Source of the DNA: Panax quinquefolius
Taxonomy: Eukaryota > Streptophyta > Magnoliopsida > Apiales > Araliaceae
Assembly (NCBI GenBank): GCA_020205615.1
Contig: CM035163.1
Span: 41,550,189-41,614,188 of the forward strand
DNA: 64,000 nucleotides
Direction of reading: 5' to 3'
Part shown: in pieces, positions 44,421 to 57,371 of the stretch
Numbering within the stretch: position 1 is the stretch's first letter
How the letters are laid out: each line of letters begins with the position of its first letter
Notes under the pieces: model-generated
What the model saw: only the letters and a program-made list of their open reading frames with translations
Told to the model about the DNA's origin: nothing
Databases searched by the model: none
Position numbers and translations under genes: made by a program

Positions 44421-44907
44421 AATATTGATATTTAATAAGAAAGTTCAGATCAATATTCCAATGAAACGATACTGGATGAAGTGCAAAACTCAAGGATATT
44501 CTACTAATTTCAGAGTTTATAGAAGCAATACTTACCATAGTAAGTTTAGATTTAAGAATATGAAAAGAAATAACATACGAAATTACAAATGGATTTTTCA
44601 CGTGTCATACGGTACGTAATTCGTGTAGATAGGTTATTCTGACATATTAAAGGATGAATACGAAAAATAGTATTCCTTATGAATACGAAAGAAATAAAAC
44701 CCCTTACGAATACAAAAGAAATAACATCCCTTACGAATACAACAAATAATATCCCTTACCTTAGTAGAAGACTGGATACTACAATAGTTAAGTAGTCTTC
44801 TTCTTGCTTTCTATAGTTTCTCTTGTGAGTCTCAGTGAATTGGTGAGAATAAAAGAAGAATTAAGCTTCTATTTATAGGAGAATGGACTAAATAGTAACT
44901 GATTCAC

Positions 44908-45090
44908 GAACGGTCCAGATTGATTTACTATTAGAACGGACGGTCCATATTGATTACTATTAAAACCACAACCGACGGTCTAGATTGATTACTTTTAAAA
45001 CCACCACCGACGGTCTAGATTGATTTACTTTTAAAACCACCATCGACGGTCCAGATTGATTTACTATTAAAACCACCATCGACGGTCCAT
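44908..45090. repeat. 35-36 bp tandem repeat (LTR E)
   Basis: About five units of GACGGTCCAGATTGATTTAC followed by TATTAAAACCACCATC. I saw it in no other LTR of the window. Confidence 0.9.
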
Positions 45091-45459
45091 AAAATTAGTA
45101 AATCTTTCCATGGAATACTAAGTCAAACTTACAACAAACGCCTCATAACAAATCCCTATATTTATATCAAAAAATTGAATAAATATTTACCACAAATCCT
45201 TTATCTTTAATAGACACATTTTTAATATTTCAACAATTATTCATCATTAATATTATAACTCACAATATTTAACAACCAGATCATTCTCAGGAAAGAGGGG
45301 GCTTTCCGATAAAGATTTCTCCTTATTGGCGCGCAATTAGACGACCTAACCCCTTTTCTCGACAGAATTTTCTAGACATCATCAATATTGCAAATAATAA
45401 TATGAATAACTTTGTTGTCTCAATTATTGATTTAATAATATAAAATATTATGCAGATGA

Positions 45460-48034
45460 TGTGACACCCCCAAAACAGGTATACATCACCCATCTTGGGT
45501 CGCCAGATAAATGGTAGATAAATCAAATACAACTTAATTATACAACTGTCGTGTAAAATACGACAAAACATAATCTGAGAGTTTTAACATGAATATTGTC
45601 ATCTAGACAATATCCACACTCAAATTCAAACTTGTGACATTTATTATCACACTATTTCACAGAATAGTGAGGACTACTAATGCAACCATCTGGATCGTTA
45701 ATCCATTCCCCGACTAGTTCCAGCTATATTCTCATTTCATGAAGAGAATAGTGAAAGAAAGGGTGAGCCCAACTAGCCCAGTAAGAAATATTATGACTAA
45801 GATAATGCAGAATAAATTATCCTTAGCCTTCAACAGTATAACAACTGATAGAATATAATAGACAACAAGTTTTAGATCAACAACTGCAACGGAATAAGAA
45901 ATCCATTAGAAGAGTCAAGTAAAGCATAAAATCTACTATCTTCTATGGTTTAAAAGTTTATCATCAATTTTATCGTTAAGACTCAGCTTAATAAATAAAA
46001 TCGAATCATCCCTGCACCACGACCAAGGATATTCATGTAATCATCAATGGTCATGACTACACCGAATAATCCCTGGTCATAATCATACAAAAAACTGTCC
46101 ATCAATGAACTACAGACCAATGAGGACTTTTACCACATTATTCATTACATTACGGTCATGATTATATAATCCCTGGTCATAATCATACCAAGTTCATTTA
46201 TGCACGTAAGCCAAAGATGACTTTCATTATAATATAAGCATGAGGATGATGACAATGACATAATAATTCAATAAAACAAGTTCAAGGATAAAATTTAAAG
46301 ATTTATAATTTAATTTATCCAGAATTCAATAACGTTCAAATTGTCAACATGATACTGCATTGTGGAGTAAAATTCAGCAATAATATTATACCTAAAAATG
46401 ATTTGGACCGAAAAGAAATATATTTTTGGGGTAAATAGTACCCCGTGAATAGTACTTCAGGAATAGTACCCCGTGAATAGTATCCTGACACGAAAAGTGT
46501 CCTAAATACTCGAGTGAATAATACTAGACTCAATAGTAATTGGGTGAATAGTAACCCATGAATAGTACTCCGGCACGAAAAGTGCCCCGAATACCCGAGT
46601 GAACAATACTAGGGTGAATAGTAACCGGGTGAATAGTAACTCGTAAAAGAAAAATACCAAAGAAAATGATATCCCATGACAAGTACAAAAGAAATGATAT
46701 CTCATACGGGTATAATAAAATATATGAAACTGCAAATGGATTTTCACCCGCCATGCGGTAATCCACCGTAGATAGATCATTTCCACAATTTAATAAAGTA
46801 TGAATATGAAGGATCATTCACCATGCATGCAGTAATCCACATAGATAGGTTATTCCAACATAATAATAAAGAATGGAATTATAGAAGAATTCACCATGTA
46901 TGCGATAGAATCGCATGCATGAAAGTTATTCCAATGAATAATAAAGAATGGAACCAGTCATATACGTAATCATGTATGCAGACGATATTCCAATAGAATA
47001 ATAAAGAATGGAACCAAAGTTATGCGTAATCCGCATGATGTGATATTCCAAATGTAATAATAAAGAATGGAATAATATAAGAATTTCACGATGTATGCGG
47101 TACTTTGTATGAGCAAAAGTTATTCCAACATAATAATAAAGAATGGAATAATGAAGAAATTTCACCATGTATGCGGTATTGTGACATGATTAAAGTTATT
47201 CCAATGTAATAATAAAGAATGGAATAATATAAGAATTTCACCATGTATGCGGTACTTTGCATAGATAGGTTATTCCAACATAATAATAAAGAATGGAATC
47301 ACAGAAGAATTTCACCATGTATGCGATTGCTTGATGTATTAAAAGTTATTCCAACATAATAATAAAGAATGGAATAACAACCCTTACAAATATTGAAAGA
47401 AAATAACTCTCTTCATGAATACGAAAGAATAATACCCCTTACTACAATAATGATATCCCTTACCTTAAAAGAAGACTGGATACTGGAATAGTGAGGTAGC
47501 AGACTTCTCTTCTTCTTTCTCTCTATAATTTCTCTCTATAATAATTGCTTTATAGCTTTAGTGAATTGGTGAAAAATAATAAAGGAATAAGCTTCTATTT
47601 ATAGGAAAATATAGTTTCAATAATTTCACATTTTGGGGTTCAAAATATTACCGTATAATACCTTCCTCTTTTCCTTCATTTTTAATTTAGTCCTGCAAGT
47701 ATTATCAAACTTGCACCACCTCCCCTAATAGTAAATCATGTGAATCAATAGTAAATCATGTGAAACAATAGTTCTAGACATGAGAAAATACGAATTACAG
47801 TATAGTACCTCCATCTATATCTCCATTTTTAACTTAGTCATGCAAGTATTATCAATCTTGCACCAACTCCCCTAATAGTACATGCATGTGAATCAATTGT
47901 ACACACATGTGAACACAGTTATAAACATGTGAATTAATAGCAATTAATTGCTTATTTATCCGGTGAATTACTCGATTGGTCAATATAACCTCTAGACATC
48001 AATTATCATTGAAATAAATGTCGATTTCTACTAA
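45460..48034 (-). mobile_element. Element F 3' LTR, segment 1
   Basis: TGTGACACCCCC at 45460. It has hairpins (46000-46220), an array (46425-46645), a long 73-bp minisatellite (46740-47370), donor-like CCTTACCTT near 47460, and TATTTATA near 47600. Interrupted by element G at ACTAA. Confidence 0.92.
46740..47370 (-). repeat. ~73-bp minisatellite (element F 3' LTR)
   Basis: About eight units. Mini-hairpins include ATGCGAT/ATCGCAT at 46900-46916 and ATGCG/CGCAT at 47022-47036. The longest of the minisatellites in this window. Confidence 0.87.
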
Positions 48035-50773
48035 TGTGACTCCCCCAAAACAGGTATACATCACCCATCTTGAGTCGCCAGATACATGGTACAAAATACA
48101 AATACAAACTTAATTATATAACAATCGTGTAAAATACGACAAAACATAATCTGAGAGTTTTAACACGAATATTGTCATCTAGACAATATCCACACTCAAA
48201 TTCAAACTTATTACATTTATTGTCACACTATTTCATAGAATAGTGAGGCCTACTAAAACAACCATCTGGACCATCAATCCGTTCCTCGACTCGTCCCAGC
48301 TATATTCTCATTTCCTGAAGAGAATAGTGAAGGAAAGGGTGAGCTCAACTAGCCCAGTAAGAAATATTATGACTAAGATAATGCAGAATAAATTATCATT
48401 AGCCTTCAACAGTATAACTACTGATAGAATATAATAGACAACAAGTTTTAGATCAAAAACTGCAGCAGAAATAAGCAATCCATTAGAAGAGTCAAGTAGA
48501 GCATAAAATTTACTATCTTGTATGATTTAAAAAGGTTTTTTTTTATCATTTTCATCGCTAAGACTCAGCTTAATAAATAATCCACATCATCGAATCATCC
48601 CTGCAGTACAGGCCAAGGATATTCTTTAGTAGCACGACCACGAATTATCCATGCACTACAGGCCAAAGATAATCGTGTTTTCATCAACGGTCTTGATCAT
48701 GCCATAAAACAATTCATCTTTGCACCCTTGGCCGAAGAGAATCCATAGCCATAATCATACCAAAAACTATCCATCAATGCACTACAGGCCAATGAGGACT
48801 TTTTCCACATCATTTGTAATATTACGGTCATGATTATACCGAATAATCCCTGGTCATAATCATACCAAGTCCATCTATGCACTACAGGCCACAGATGACT
48901 TTCAACATAATATAAACATGAGGATGATGACAATGATATAAGAATTCAATAAAACTAGTTCAAGAATTAATTTATCCAGAAACAAATAACGTCCAAATTG
49001 TCAACCTTATACTGCTTTGTGGTGTAAAATTCAAGAATGCTGAGAAAAATATTTCTATGAAAAGATATTGGATGAAGCGCAAATATCAAGGATATTCCAC
49101 TAATTTTATGGAGTATAAAAGCCAAAATTTTAACCAACTGAGTATAATAAAGAATGGAATAACAACAGAATTCACCAAGTATACGGTAATCCGCGTATAC
49201 AGGTTATTCCAACTGAATAATTAGTAATGGAAGTAGGTCATGCGTAAAGCACAGACAGGATATTCCAACAGAATAATAAATAATGGAACCAGGTCATGCA
49301 TAAAGCACAGACATGATATTCCAACAGAATAATAAATAATGGAACCAGGTCTGGCGTAAACGCACAGACAGGATATTCCGACAGAATAATAAATAATGGA
49401 ACCAGGTCTGACATAAAAGCATAGAAAGGATATTCCGACAGAATATTAAAGAATGGAATACTAGAAGAATTTCACCATGTATGCGGTACTTCGCATAGAT
49501 AGATTATTCCAACATAATAATAAGGAATGGAATAATGAGTGTTGAAAGAAAAAAACTCTCTTCATGAATACGAAAGAATAATACCCCTTACCTCAAAAGA
49601 AGATTGGATATTGGAGTAGTGAGGTAGTAGACTTCTCTTCTTCTTTCTCTCTATAATTTCTCTCTATAGCTTCTCCTTCTATAATTTCTCAATAATAATT
49701 GCTCTATAGCTTTAGTGAATTGGTGAGAAATGAAGAAGAATGAGCTTCTATTTATAGAAAAATATAGTTTCGATAATTGCACATTTTGGGGCTCAAAATA
49801 TTACAGTATAATACCTTCATCTTTTCCTTCATTTTTAATTTAGTCCTCCAAGTATTATCAAACTTGCACCACCTCCCCTAATAGTAAATGAATATGAATT
49901 AATAGTACACACATGTGAACAAATAGTTATATAAACATGTGAATTAGTAGCAATTAATTGCTCATTTATCCGATAAATTACCCGATTTATCAATATAACC
50001 CCCAGACATCAATTATCATCGAAATAAATGTCGATTTTCAGTAACACTAATAATTCCAACACAATGGAACTATCAATTTCATCTTATCAACACGAACATA
50101 TTCATCATTAATATCATTACACACAATATTTAACAACCAGGTCGTTTCCAAGAAAGAGGGGGCCTTCTGGTAAGGATTTCTCCTCACTGGCACGCAATTA
50201 CCTAACCTCTCCTTGACAGAACTTCTAGACATTGTCAATATTGCAATTTAATAATATTAATAACTTTCTCGTCTCAATTATTGATTTAATAACATAACAT
50301 ATAATGCAGATAATACTGTGACAATAAATGAATCAATAATATGAGAGATATGATGCAACAATTACTATAGCAATAATTGAGTATAACTGAGTGCCTTCTC
50401 ACGTAAGCATCAATAATCAATACAGTGTGCTATTATGCAACCACGCCAGACATCGTACTTTTTACTACCTAGTAGTTCAACAGCTTTAACGGTAACACTT
50501 CCGCCGTTATTTTTATAAAAAGATAATTCTGTCGTTTTCTTACTACGATAATACTTCCGTTGTGGGGGTCCACCAATGATTGTGCCGTCGTACGGATATT
50601 CCCGACAAAAAGAATATTCCCCAACCAAACGAATATTATATAACAACTTGCATACTTTTCAAAATTTATAAATATTACCTACAACTATAACATTATCTCA
50701 AATCCACACCGTAATTTTGAAAAAAACATTTCGAGAAAATTAAATCTTTATTCGTAAAATTTGGGATTTTACA
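48035..50773 (-). mobile_element. Element G 3' LTR (2739 bp)
   Basis: TGTGACTCCCCC to GGGATTTTACA. Hairpins 48600-48900, minisatellite 49135-49540, donor-like CCTTACCTC near 49588, U3 block near 50150. Unlike the other LTRs of the group it lacks the GTACTATTCAC array, passing near 49040 directly from AAATTCAAGAATG to the AATATTTC block. Confidence 0.92.
49135..49540 (-). repeat. ~70-bp minisatellite (element G 3' LTR)
   Basis: About five units. The mini-hairpins include GTATACG/CGTATAC (49179-49200) and a two-part stem GTCTG..CGT/ACG..CAGAC (49349-49369). Confidence 0.85.
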
Positions 50774-51420
50774 ATCTCCCCTCCTTATGAAATTTCGCCC
50801 TCAAAATTTACGTACTTACCTGGTATGCCGAACAGATGAGGATACCTCGTCAGATTCTAACTTTTGAGATATAATCTTTGAGCGTAAAATATACTCCTTC
50901 TTATCCAAGATTTTAACAGGTACATCTTCACACGTTAAATCATCCGTTATCTCGTCTGATTCTAAATCAATAATGCGGTTCGGGTCGTCCACATATTTAC
51001 ATAACATCGATACGTTAAAAACGTTATGAACATGCGATATACTTGGCGGTAAAACGAGTCTATAAGCCACAGTTCCTACTCGATCGAGGATTTCAAATAG
51101 ACCAATAAAATCGAGGGTTGAGATTTCCTCTCTTCGTTGATTCTTGCTTCTAGAATAACGCCCCCTTGAACCTTCTTTTTCACATTCACCAGTTCCGGGT
51201 GTGTAGCTTGAGCGATTTTTAACTTTATCGATTAAAGTTGATTCTACTCGTATATTCGCTATCTTCACGTAGGTTTGTATATTTGCACTCATAAACGCAT
51301 ACGATCTTCTACTTAATGCGTCAGCTACCACGTTTGCTCTTCCACGATGATATTGAATGGTACGATCGTAATCTTCAACAGCTCAAGCCAACGTCTTTGG
51401 CACATTATATGATCATTTTA
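50774..51420 (-). pseudogene. Pol remnants of element G (integrase tail and RNase H end)
   Basis: Polypurine tract at 50774-50790, then integrase C-terminal piece (GTVAYRLVLPPSISHVHN), a junction near 51130, the H2C2-upstream piece, and the RNase H end ([12 protein letters not shown]). The piece 50816-51331 is open across the junction, so it codes a fused 171-residue chimera. Chromodomain-like tail not seen. Confidence 0.85.
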
Positions 51421-51719
51421 GGTAAAGAAATATTTGAGGGTTTTAGAAATGGGTTTTGTACTAGGGTCAATACAAAATTCGATTTCACGCTCTAGAGTAG
51501 GCTAAGAAGTCTTCAAGAATACGTTAGGAAATTTATTAACAATAGAAATATCATTCAAAACTGTGACTCTCATCCCAAGACTTGGATAGCACGTCACATT
51601 GATACCTATCAACTTGCCACCGTTATCCACGATGTTCACTACGGAAAGTCTGGCTTCGGTGCATTCCACACAAGGAAGTCAACAACGAAAGGCTCAGGGC
51701 TCTTTACTTATGGCTTGAT
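51421..51719 (-). pseudogene. RT-linker remnant and inserted segment of element G
   Basis: The text jumps near 51440 from RNase H (KYFF region) to the sequence before RT (equivalent of PIFKAPY/CIDL), deleting RT. From 51562 a TGTGACTC segment related to the element 3 leader insert follows, up to about 51719, where it joins the protease-side linker at TGGCTTGATAT. Confidence 0.8.
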
Positions 51720-52130
51720 ATAATAGTGATTGACTTTAGTGGTTTAGTTACTTGAATTCGCATAATAGGTTGGTTAGGAATATGAAAGCTAACAACCTTA
51801 CGAGAACAATCGATTTTAGCATGATGAGTAGTTAACCAATCGATTCCTAAAATTACATCAAAGGCAAGTATTTTCAAAGAGATAAGATCGACAGGTAATG
51901 TGAAAGTGTCGATTTGAATCAAATAAGATTTATAAATAGTGGATGTAACGAAGGTTTCTCCTAACGGAGTTTCAACCAATAAGTCAAAGTCTAACTTCTC
52001 TGGGGTCAAATTTAAACGTTGAGCGCAAACAAGAGAGAATAAAAGAATGGGTAGAACCGGTATCGAATAAAGTATAGACTTCGCAAGCGTTTATGATTAA
52101 CTTACCCGTATTAACCTCATTCGGGTTCCT
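51720..52130 (-). pseudogene. Protease remnant of element G
   Basis: Open in 51704-52009 (LLVETPLGETF, ILGIDWLTTHHAKID) with DTG at 52056-52064 in a shifted frame. Otherwise well kept. Confidence 0.82.
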
Positions 52131-52146
52131 CAAAAAATGCTCTAAC

Positions 52147-52620
52147 TTAAACTACCGGCTTTGACTTGTCTGGAACATCCTTTGGTGTCACCATCCCAGC
52201 TGGACTTGACTTCACTACACGATAAAATCGAGCTAGGTGACCTTCTCTTCCGTAATTGAAACACGCTTTGGGTTGCTGCGTACAGTTTGGACGGATGTGT
52301 CCCTCTTGTCCGCATTTGAAACATACGACCGGTGGTCGTTCTTCTTCTTTGGAAACGGGTGCTGGTGCTGCTGTCTTTCCATCATTATTGTACCTTCTCT
52401 TCTTGAAATTTCTACTTCTATTATCTTGGCCATGATTACCACCGAAGTGGTTACCATTCTTGGAATGATAATTTCTTCCACGACGGTTATCATTATTCTG
52501 ATTATCGTTGCCACCGGTATGATTATTATAGTGTTGCTGGTCGTTACCTTTTGGTTGAGCTGACTCATCGGACTCATGTGCTCCATTGCTTATCTCAACA
52601 TTTTCAGATGCCATTCTCAA
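52147..52620 (-). CDS. gag: Mini-Gag of element G: N-terminus fused to nucleocapsid
   Basis: A 157-codon open frame. It begins MRMASENVEISNGAHES, the normal Gag start, and passes directly into DESAQPKGNDQQ, the nucleocapsid spacer, so the capsid domain (about 150-180 residues in elements 1 and 2) is deleted in frame. One intact CCHC knuckle (CFKCGQEGHIRPNC) and a second with both outer cysteines changed (CFNYGREGHLARFY) follow, and the spacer is N/H/G-rich. The start context has the acceptor-like GTGACAG nine bases upstream. Whether it is expressed is unknown; it may be a decayed copy that happens to be open. Confidence 0.6.
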   Translation of the reverse strand: MRMASENVEISNGAHESDESAQPKGNDQQHYNNHTGGNDNQNNDNRRGRNYHSKNGNHFGGNHGQDNRSRNFKKRRYNNDGKTAAPAPVSKEEERPPVVCFKCGQEGHIRPNCTQQPKACFNYGREGHLARFYRVVKSSPAGMVTPKDVPDKSKPVV

Positions 52621-52801
52621 ATACTGTCACAAAACAAGGGTTAATTGATATATCACATATTATCCCTATACTCTGACCGACCAATTAAATACCAAATAAA
52701 CTTAGGTAGGTCATACTAGTGAAGGAATTCCCCGTCTCTCCCCTCCTAGTTTTTGTTTCACATCTCAGCCAGGGATCATATCCCTAAGCTTTGATACCAA
52801 C
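52621..52801 (-). other. Leader and primer-binding site of element G
   Basis: PBS GCTTTGATACCA at 52788-52799 (element strand TGGTATCAAAGC), leader block TCTCTCCCCTCC near 52735, and the acceptor-like TTGTTTTGTGACAG near 52628-52641. Confidence 0.85.
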
Positions 52802-55800
52802 TGTGACGCCCCCAAAATAGGTATACATCACCCATCTTGAGTCGCCAGATATATGATACAAAATACAAATACAAACTTAATTATACAACATTCGTGTAAA
52901 ATACGACAAAACATAATCTAAGAGTTTTAACACGAATATTGTCATCTAGACAATATCCACACTCAAATTCAAACTTATTACATTTATTGTCACACTATTT
53001 CATAGAATAGTGAGGCCTACTAAAACAACCATCTGGACCATCAATCCATTCCCCGACTCGTCCTAGCTATATTCTCATTTCCTAAAGAGAACAGTGAAGG
53101 AAAGGGTGAGCTCAACTAGCCCAGTAAGAAATATTATGACTAAGATAATGCAGAATAAATTATCCTTAGCCTTCAACAGTATAACAACTGATAAAATATA
53201 ATAGACAACAAGTTTTAGATCAAAAACTGCAGCGAAAATAAGCAATCCATTAGAAGAGTCAAGTAGAGCATAAAATCTACTATCTTCTATGATTTAAAAA
53301 GGATTTTTTTATCATTTTCATCGTTGAGACTAAGCTTAATAAATAATCCACATCATCGAATCATCCCTGCAGTACATGCCAAGGATATTCTTTAGTAGCA
53401 CGACCCCGAATTATCCATGCACTACAGGCCAAAGATAATCGTGTTTTCATCAACGGTCCTGATCATGCCATAAAACAATTCATCTTTGCACCCTTGGCGA
53501 AGAGAATCCATAGCCATAATCATACCAAAAAGCGTCCACAATGCACTACAGCCAATGAGAACTTTTTCCACATTATTTGTAATATTACTTACCATTATTA
53601 TACCGAATAATCCTCGGTCATAATCATACCAAGTCCATCTATGCACTACATGCCACAGATGACTTTCAACATAATATAAACATGAGGATGATGACAATGA
53701 TATAAGAATTCAATAAAACAAGTTCAAGAATTAATTTATCCAGGAACCAATAACGTCCAAATTGTCAACTTGATACTGCTTTGTCGTGTTAAATTCAAGA
53801 ATGCTCAGAAGAATATTTCCATGAAAAGATATTGGATGAAGCGCAAATATCAAGGATATTCCACTAATTTTATGGAGTATAAAAGCCAAAATTTTAACCA
53901 ACTGAGTATAATAAAGAATGAAATAACAACAAAATTCACCAGGTATACGGTAATCCGCGTATACAGGTTATTCCAACTGAATAATAAGTAATGGAACCAG
54001 GTCATGCGTAAAGCACAGACAGGATATTCCAACAGAATAATAAATAATGGAACCAGGTCATGCATAAAGCATAGACATGATATTCCAACAGAATAATAAA
54101 TAATGAAATCAGTCCCACCAGAACGCATTGACGTGATATTCCGGCTGTAATAATAAATAATGAAACAGTCCCACAGAAAAGCATTGAGATAGGATATTCT
54201 GACAAAATATTAAAGAATGGAATACTAGAAGAATTTCACCATGTATGCGGTGTAGGGATTTCGGCACAAAAGCGCAGCGGAAATAAAATAATCAAAGCAA
54301 TATCCGAAACCCAACAAAGGATCCATGCGAAAAATCAATTAATCTAGAGGTTTAGATATTATATCGAAAATGAAAGTGTTTTTGAAACGGCTTTGAATTC
54401 TTAACGCAATTCCTCACGAAACTACGTCTCTATGATATCCACACGAACGCCGCACGAACCATCAAACGATTCTACAATAAAAGGGACTTGCGGTACTAGC
54501 CACCAAAGGAACCTTTATGAAACTGTACGTTTTCTCTCTAGTCTCTCTCTAAGAGCGGCTAGGGTTTTCAAGTTATGATCTAACCCTAAGTAGCTGTTAT
54601 ATATCCTATATATAGTAGTTAAATGGAATTAATCAAAACCTAATTTCATAAAATCCAAATTTATATATATATACCTTAATTAAGTCTTACTTAATTAATA
54701 TACATATATACAAACTTTCCTTTTAATTTAAATTCATGATTTAAATACTATTAATCATATTAATATATTTAAATCCTTAAAATTTAAATTTATTCCCTTT
54801 AAATTACGTTACATGTGTGTGACCTAGTGACCCATAGGTTATTATCACGTTGGCAATAATTTTAAAATCATATTATAAAATTATAAACAAAGAAGCGGCA
54901 TCGAGTAATGCATCATCGCTACCCAAGTAATAATAAGATCGATGATTCGATGCAACCTTTTAGTGACCAATGTTTCAATGTAATTTAATCCTTTTAACCT
55001 TAATATCCTAGATTAAACTCGAGTCATGGAATGTGTCATACTCTTCATAATTTAATCTGAAGTTTTCTTGATCAATGAGTAGACTATATGAAACAAATCA
55101 CTATTTGAGCATGACCATGCATTTCATAGTCCTACTAAATCAAGAGGCCTATGGATATCACCCCTAATATATAAGAGGGTTAAATTCCATCTAGATCACT
55201 CATATTCCTCACACGATTCATGATGTACCCAATAATCACCTTTATAGTCCACCCTATTAAAGGTGACATTTGATGATATTAAAGTACATAAATTCCCGTG
55301 TAGTAATATAGTGATTTCAGGTCGAAGGACCATTACATCATTATCACTATGAGAATTTCTAATGACACTTCGCATAATGCTCCACATAGAATTCTCATGG
55401 TAAGGATTTCTCCTCACTGGCACGCAATTACCTAACCTCTCCTTGACAGAACTTCTAGACATTGTCAATATTGCAATTTAATAATATTAATAACTTTTTC
55501 GTCTCAATTATTGATTTAATAACATAACATATAATGCAGATAATACTGTGACAATAAATGAATCAATAATATGAGAGATATGATGCAACAATTACTATAG
55601 CAATAATTGAGTATAACTGAGTGCCTTCTCACGTAAGCATCAATAATCAATACAATTGTCTTTATTATGCAACCACGCCAGACATCGTACTTTTACTATC
55701 GAGTAGTTCAACAGCTTTAACGGTAACACTTCCGCCGTTATTTTTATAAAAAGATAATTCTGTCATTTTCTTACTACGACAATACTTTCGTTGTGGGGGT

Positions 55801-56004
55801 CCACCAATGATTGTGCCGTCATACGGATATTCCTGACAAAAAGAATATTCCCCGACCAAACGAATATTATACAACAACTTGCATACTTTTCAAAATTTAT
55901 AAATATTACCTACAACTATAACATTATCTCAAATCCACACCATAATTTTGAAAAAAATATTTCGAGAAAATTAAATCTTTATTCGTAAAATTTGGGATTT
56001 TACA
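52802..56004 (-). mobile_element. Element G 5' LTR with foreign insert and deletion
   Basis: TGTGACGCCCCC to GGGATTTTACA. It follows the 3' LTR to about 54250 (minisatellite 53895-54250), then a 1147-bp foreign sequence, and resumes at the U3 block (GGTAAGGATTTCTCC). About 683 bp present in the 3' LTR (about 49490-50170), including the donor-like site and TATA, are missing. Confidence 0.9.
54251..55397 (-). mobile_element. Unrelated solo-LTR-like sequence (possibly Ty1/copia)
   Basis: Read on the minus strand it starts TGAGAATTCTATG and ends CGAAATCCCTACA, a TG...CA LTR form. Its internal sequence (GGTCCTTCGACCTGAAATCAC; TTTCCGCTGCGCTTTTGTGC near the end) resembles other plant LTR families. 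It has no similarity to the gypsy LTRs here. The flanks TGCGG and TGGTA do not match, and host sequence is missing beside it, so it is not a simple insertion. Class assignment is tentative. Confidence 0.55.
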
Positions 56005-56009
56005 ACTAA

Positions 56010-56746
56010 CACTAATAATTTCCACACAATAGAACTATCAATTTCATCTTTAATCAACACGAACTTATTCATCATTAATATTATAACTCACAATATTTAA
56101 CAACCAGGTCGTTACCAAGAAAGAGGGGGCTTTCCGATAAGGATTTCTCCCTATTGGCGCGCAATTAGATTATCTAACCTCTCCTTGACAGAATTTCTAG
56201 ACATTGTCAATATTGTAATTAATAATATGAATAACTTTGTCGTCTCAATTATTGATTTAATAATATAACATATTATGCAGATGAAACTGTGACAATAATT
56301 GAATCAATAATATGAGAGATATGATGCAACAATTGCTGCGGCAATAATTGAGTATAACTGAGTGACTTCTTACGTAAGCATCAATAATCAATATCGCATT
56401 GCTACTATGCAACCACGCCAGACATCGTATTCTTTTTTTACTACCGGTAGTTCAACAGTTTTAACGGTAACACTTTCGTCGTTATTTTTATAAAATGATA
56501 ATTCTGTCGTTTTCTAACTACGATAATATTTCCGTTGTGGGGTCCACCAATGATTGTGCCATCGTACGGATATTCCCTAACAAAAAAAATATTCCCCGAC
56601 CAAACGAATATTATATAACAACTTGCTTACTTTGCAAAATTTATAAATATTATCCATAACTATAACATTATATCAAATCCACACCGTAATATTCAAAAAT
56701 ATTTTGAGAAATTTAAATCTTTATTCATAAAATTTGGGGTCTCACA
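56010..56746 (-). mobile_element. Element F 3' LTR, segment 2
   Basis: U3 part after element G: U3 block near 56130, CTTACGTAAG at 56369-56378, end GGGGTCTCACA at 56746. Confidence 0.92.
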
Positions 56747-57371
56747 ATCTCCCCTCCTTATGAAATTTCACCCTCAAAATTTACGTACGTACCTGGTATA
56801 CCGAAGAGATGAGGATACCTTGACTTCTTAATAGATTCTAACTCTTGGTATAACCTTTGAGTGTTGAATACGATCCTTCTTATCCAAGATTTTAACACGT
56901 ATCTCCTCATATGTTAAATCTTCTGCTATCTTGTTTAGTTCTAATTTAATAATGTGGTTCGGGTCTTCCATATATTTACATAACATCGATACGTAAAAAA
57001 AATGTTATGAACACGCAACATACTTAGCGGTAAAATGAGTCTATAGGCCACAGTTCCTACTCCATATATTTACATAACATCTTCTACTCAACGCGTCAGC
57101 TACCACGCTCGCTCTTCCATGATGATATTGAATGGTATGATCATAATCTTCAACAGCTCAAGCCAACGTCTTTGGCACATTATGCAATCATTTTAGGTAA
57201 AGAAATATTTGAGGGTTTTAGAAATGGATTTTGTACTGAGGTCAATACAAAATTCAATTTAACGCTCTGGGGTAGGCCAGAAAGTTCTTCGAGAATACGT
57301 CAGGAAATTTATTAACGATAGAAATATCATTTAAAAACTGTGACTCTCATCCAAGACTTTCATAGCACATG
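56747..57371 (-). pseudogene. Pol remnants of element F
   Basis: Polypurine tract (CTCCCCTCCTTATG on plus), integrase C-terminal piece to about 57070, a different deletion joining it near 57075 to the RNase H end (ALSRR region), then the same RNase H-to-linker junction as G near 57215. Between 57339 and 57371 there is a short remnant of the TGTGACTC segment. Confidence 0.83.

Larger units (their letters stand above)
42455..45459 (-). mobile_element. Solo LTR E (minus), segment 1
   Basis: Starts TATGACGCCCCC (one change from TGTGACG) after GTGGG (42450-42454). The second part is 61948-62408, ending GGTCTTACA before GTGGG (62409-62413). Total length without element F is about 3.5 kb. It is most similar to LTR A in its first kilobase. 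It contains hairpins (43360-43990), a GTGAATAGTA array (44190-44420) and a 36-bp tandem repeat. Confidence 0.9.
48035..56004 (-). mobile_element. Element G: deleted non-autonomous element
   Basis: Inserted in the 3' LTR of F with ACTAA on both sides (48030-48034, 56005-56009). 3' LTR 48035-50773, internal region 50774-52801 (about 2.0 kb), 5' LTR 52802-56004 including a foreign LTR-like insert. It shares internal deletions with elements 3 and F and in addition lacks most of the Gag capsid. Confidence 0.94.

Noticed and set aside
46740..47370. CRISPR-like array of ~73-bp units
   Set aside because: Units are degenerate along their whole length with no unique spacers or cas genes, and lie in a plant LTR; it is a minisatellite.
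54251..55397. Host gene or intron remnant
   Set aside because: TG...CA ends and LTR-like internal sequence fit a retroelement better; no coding frame.
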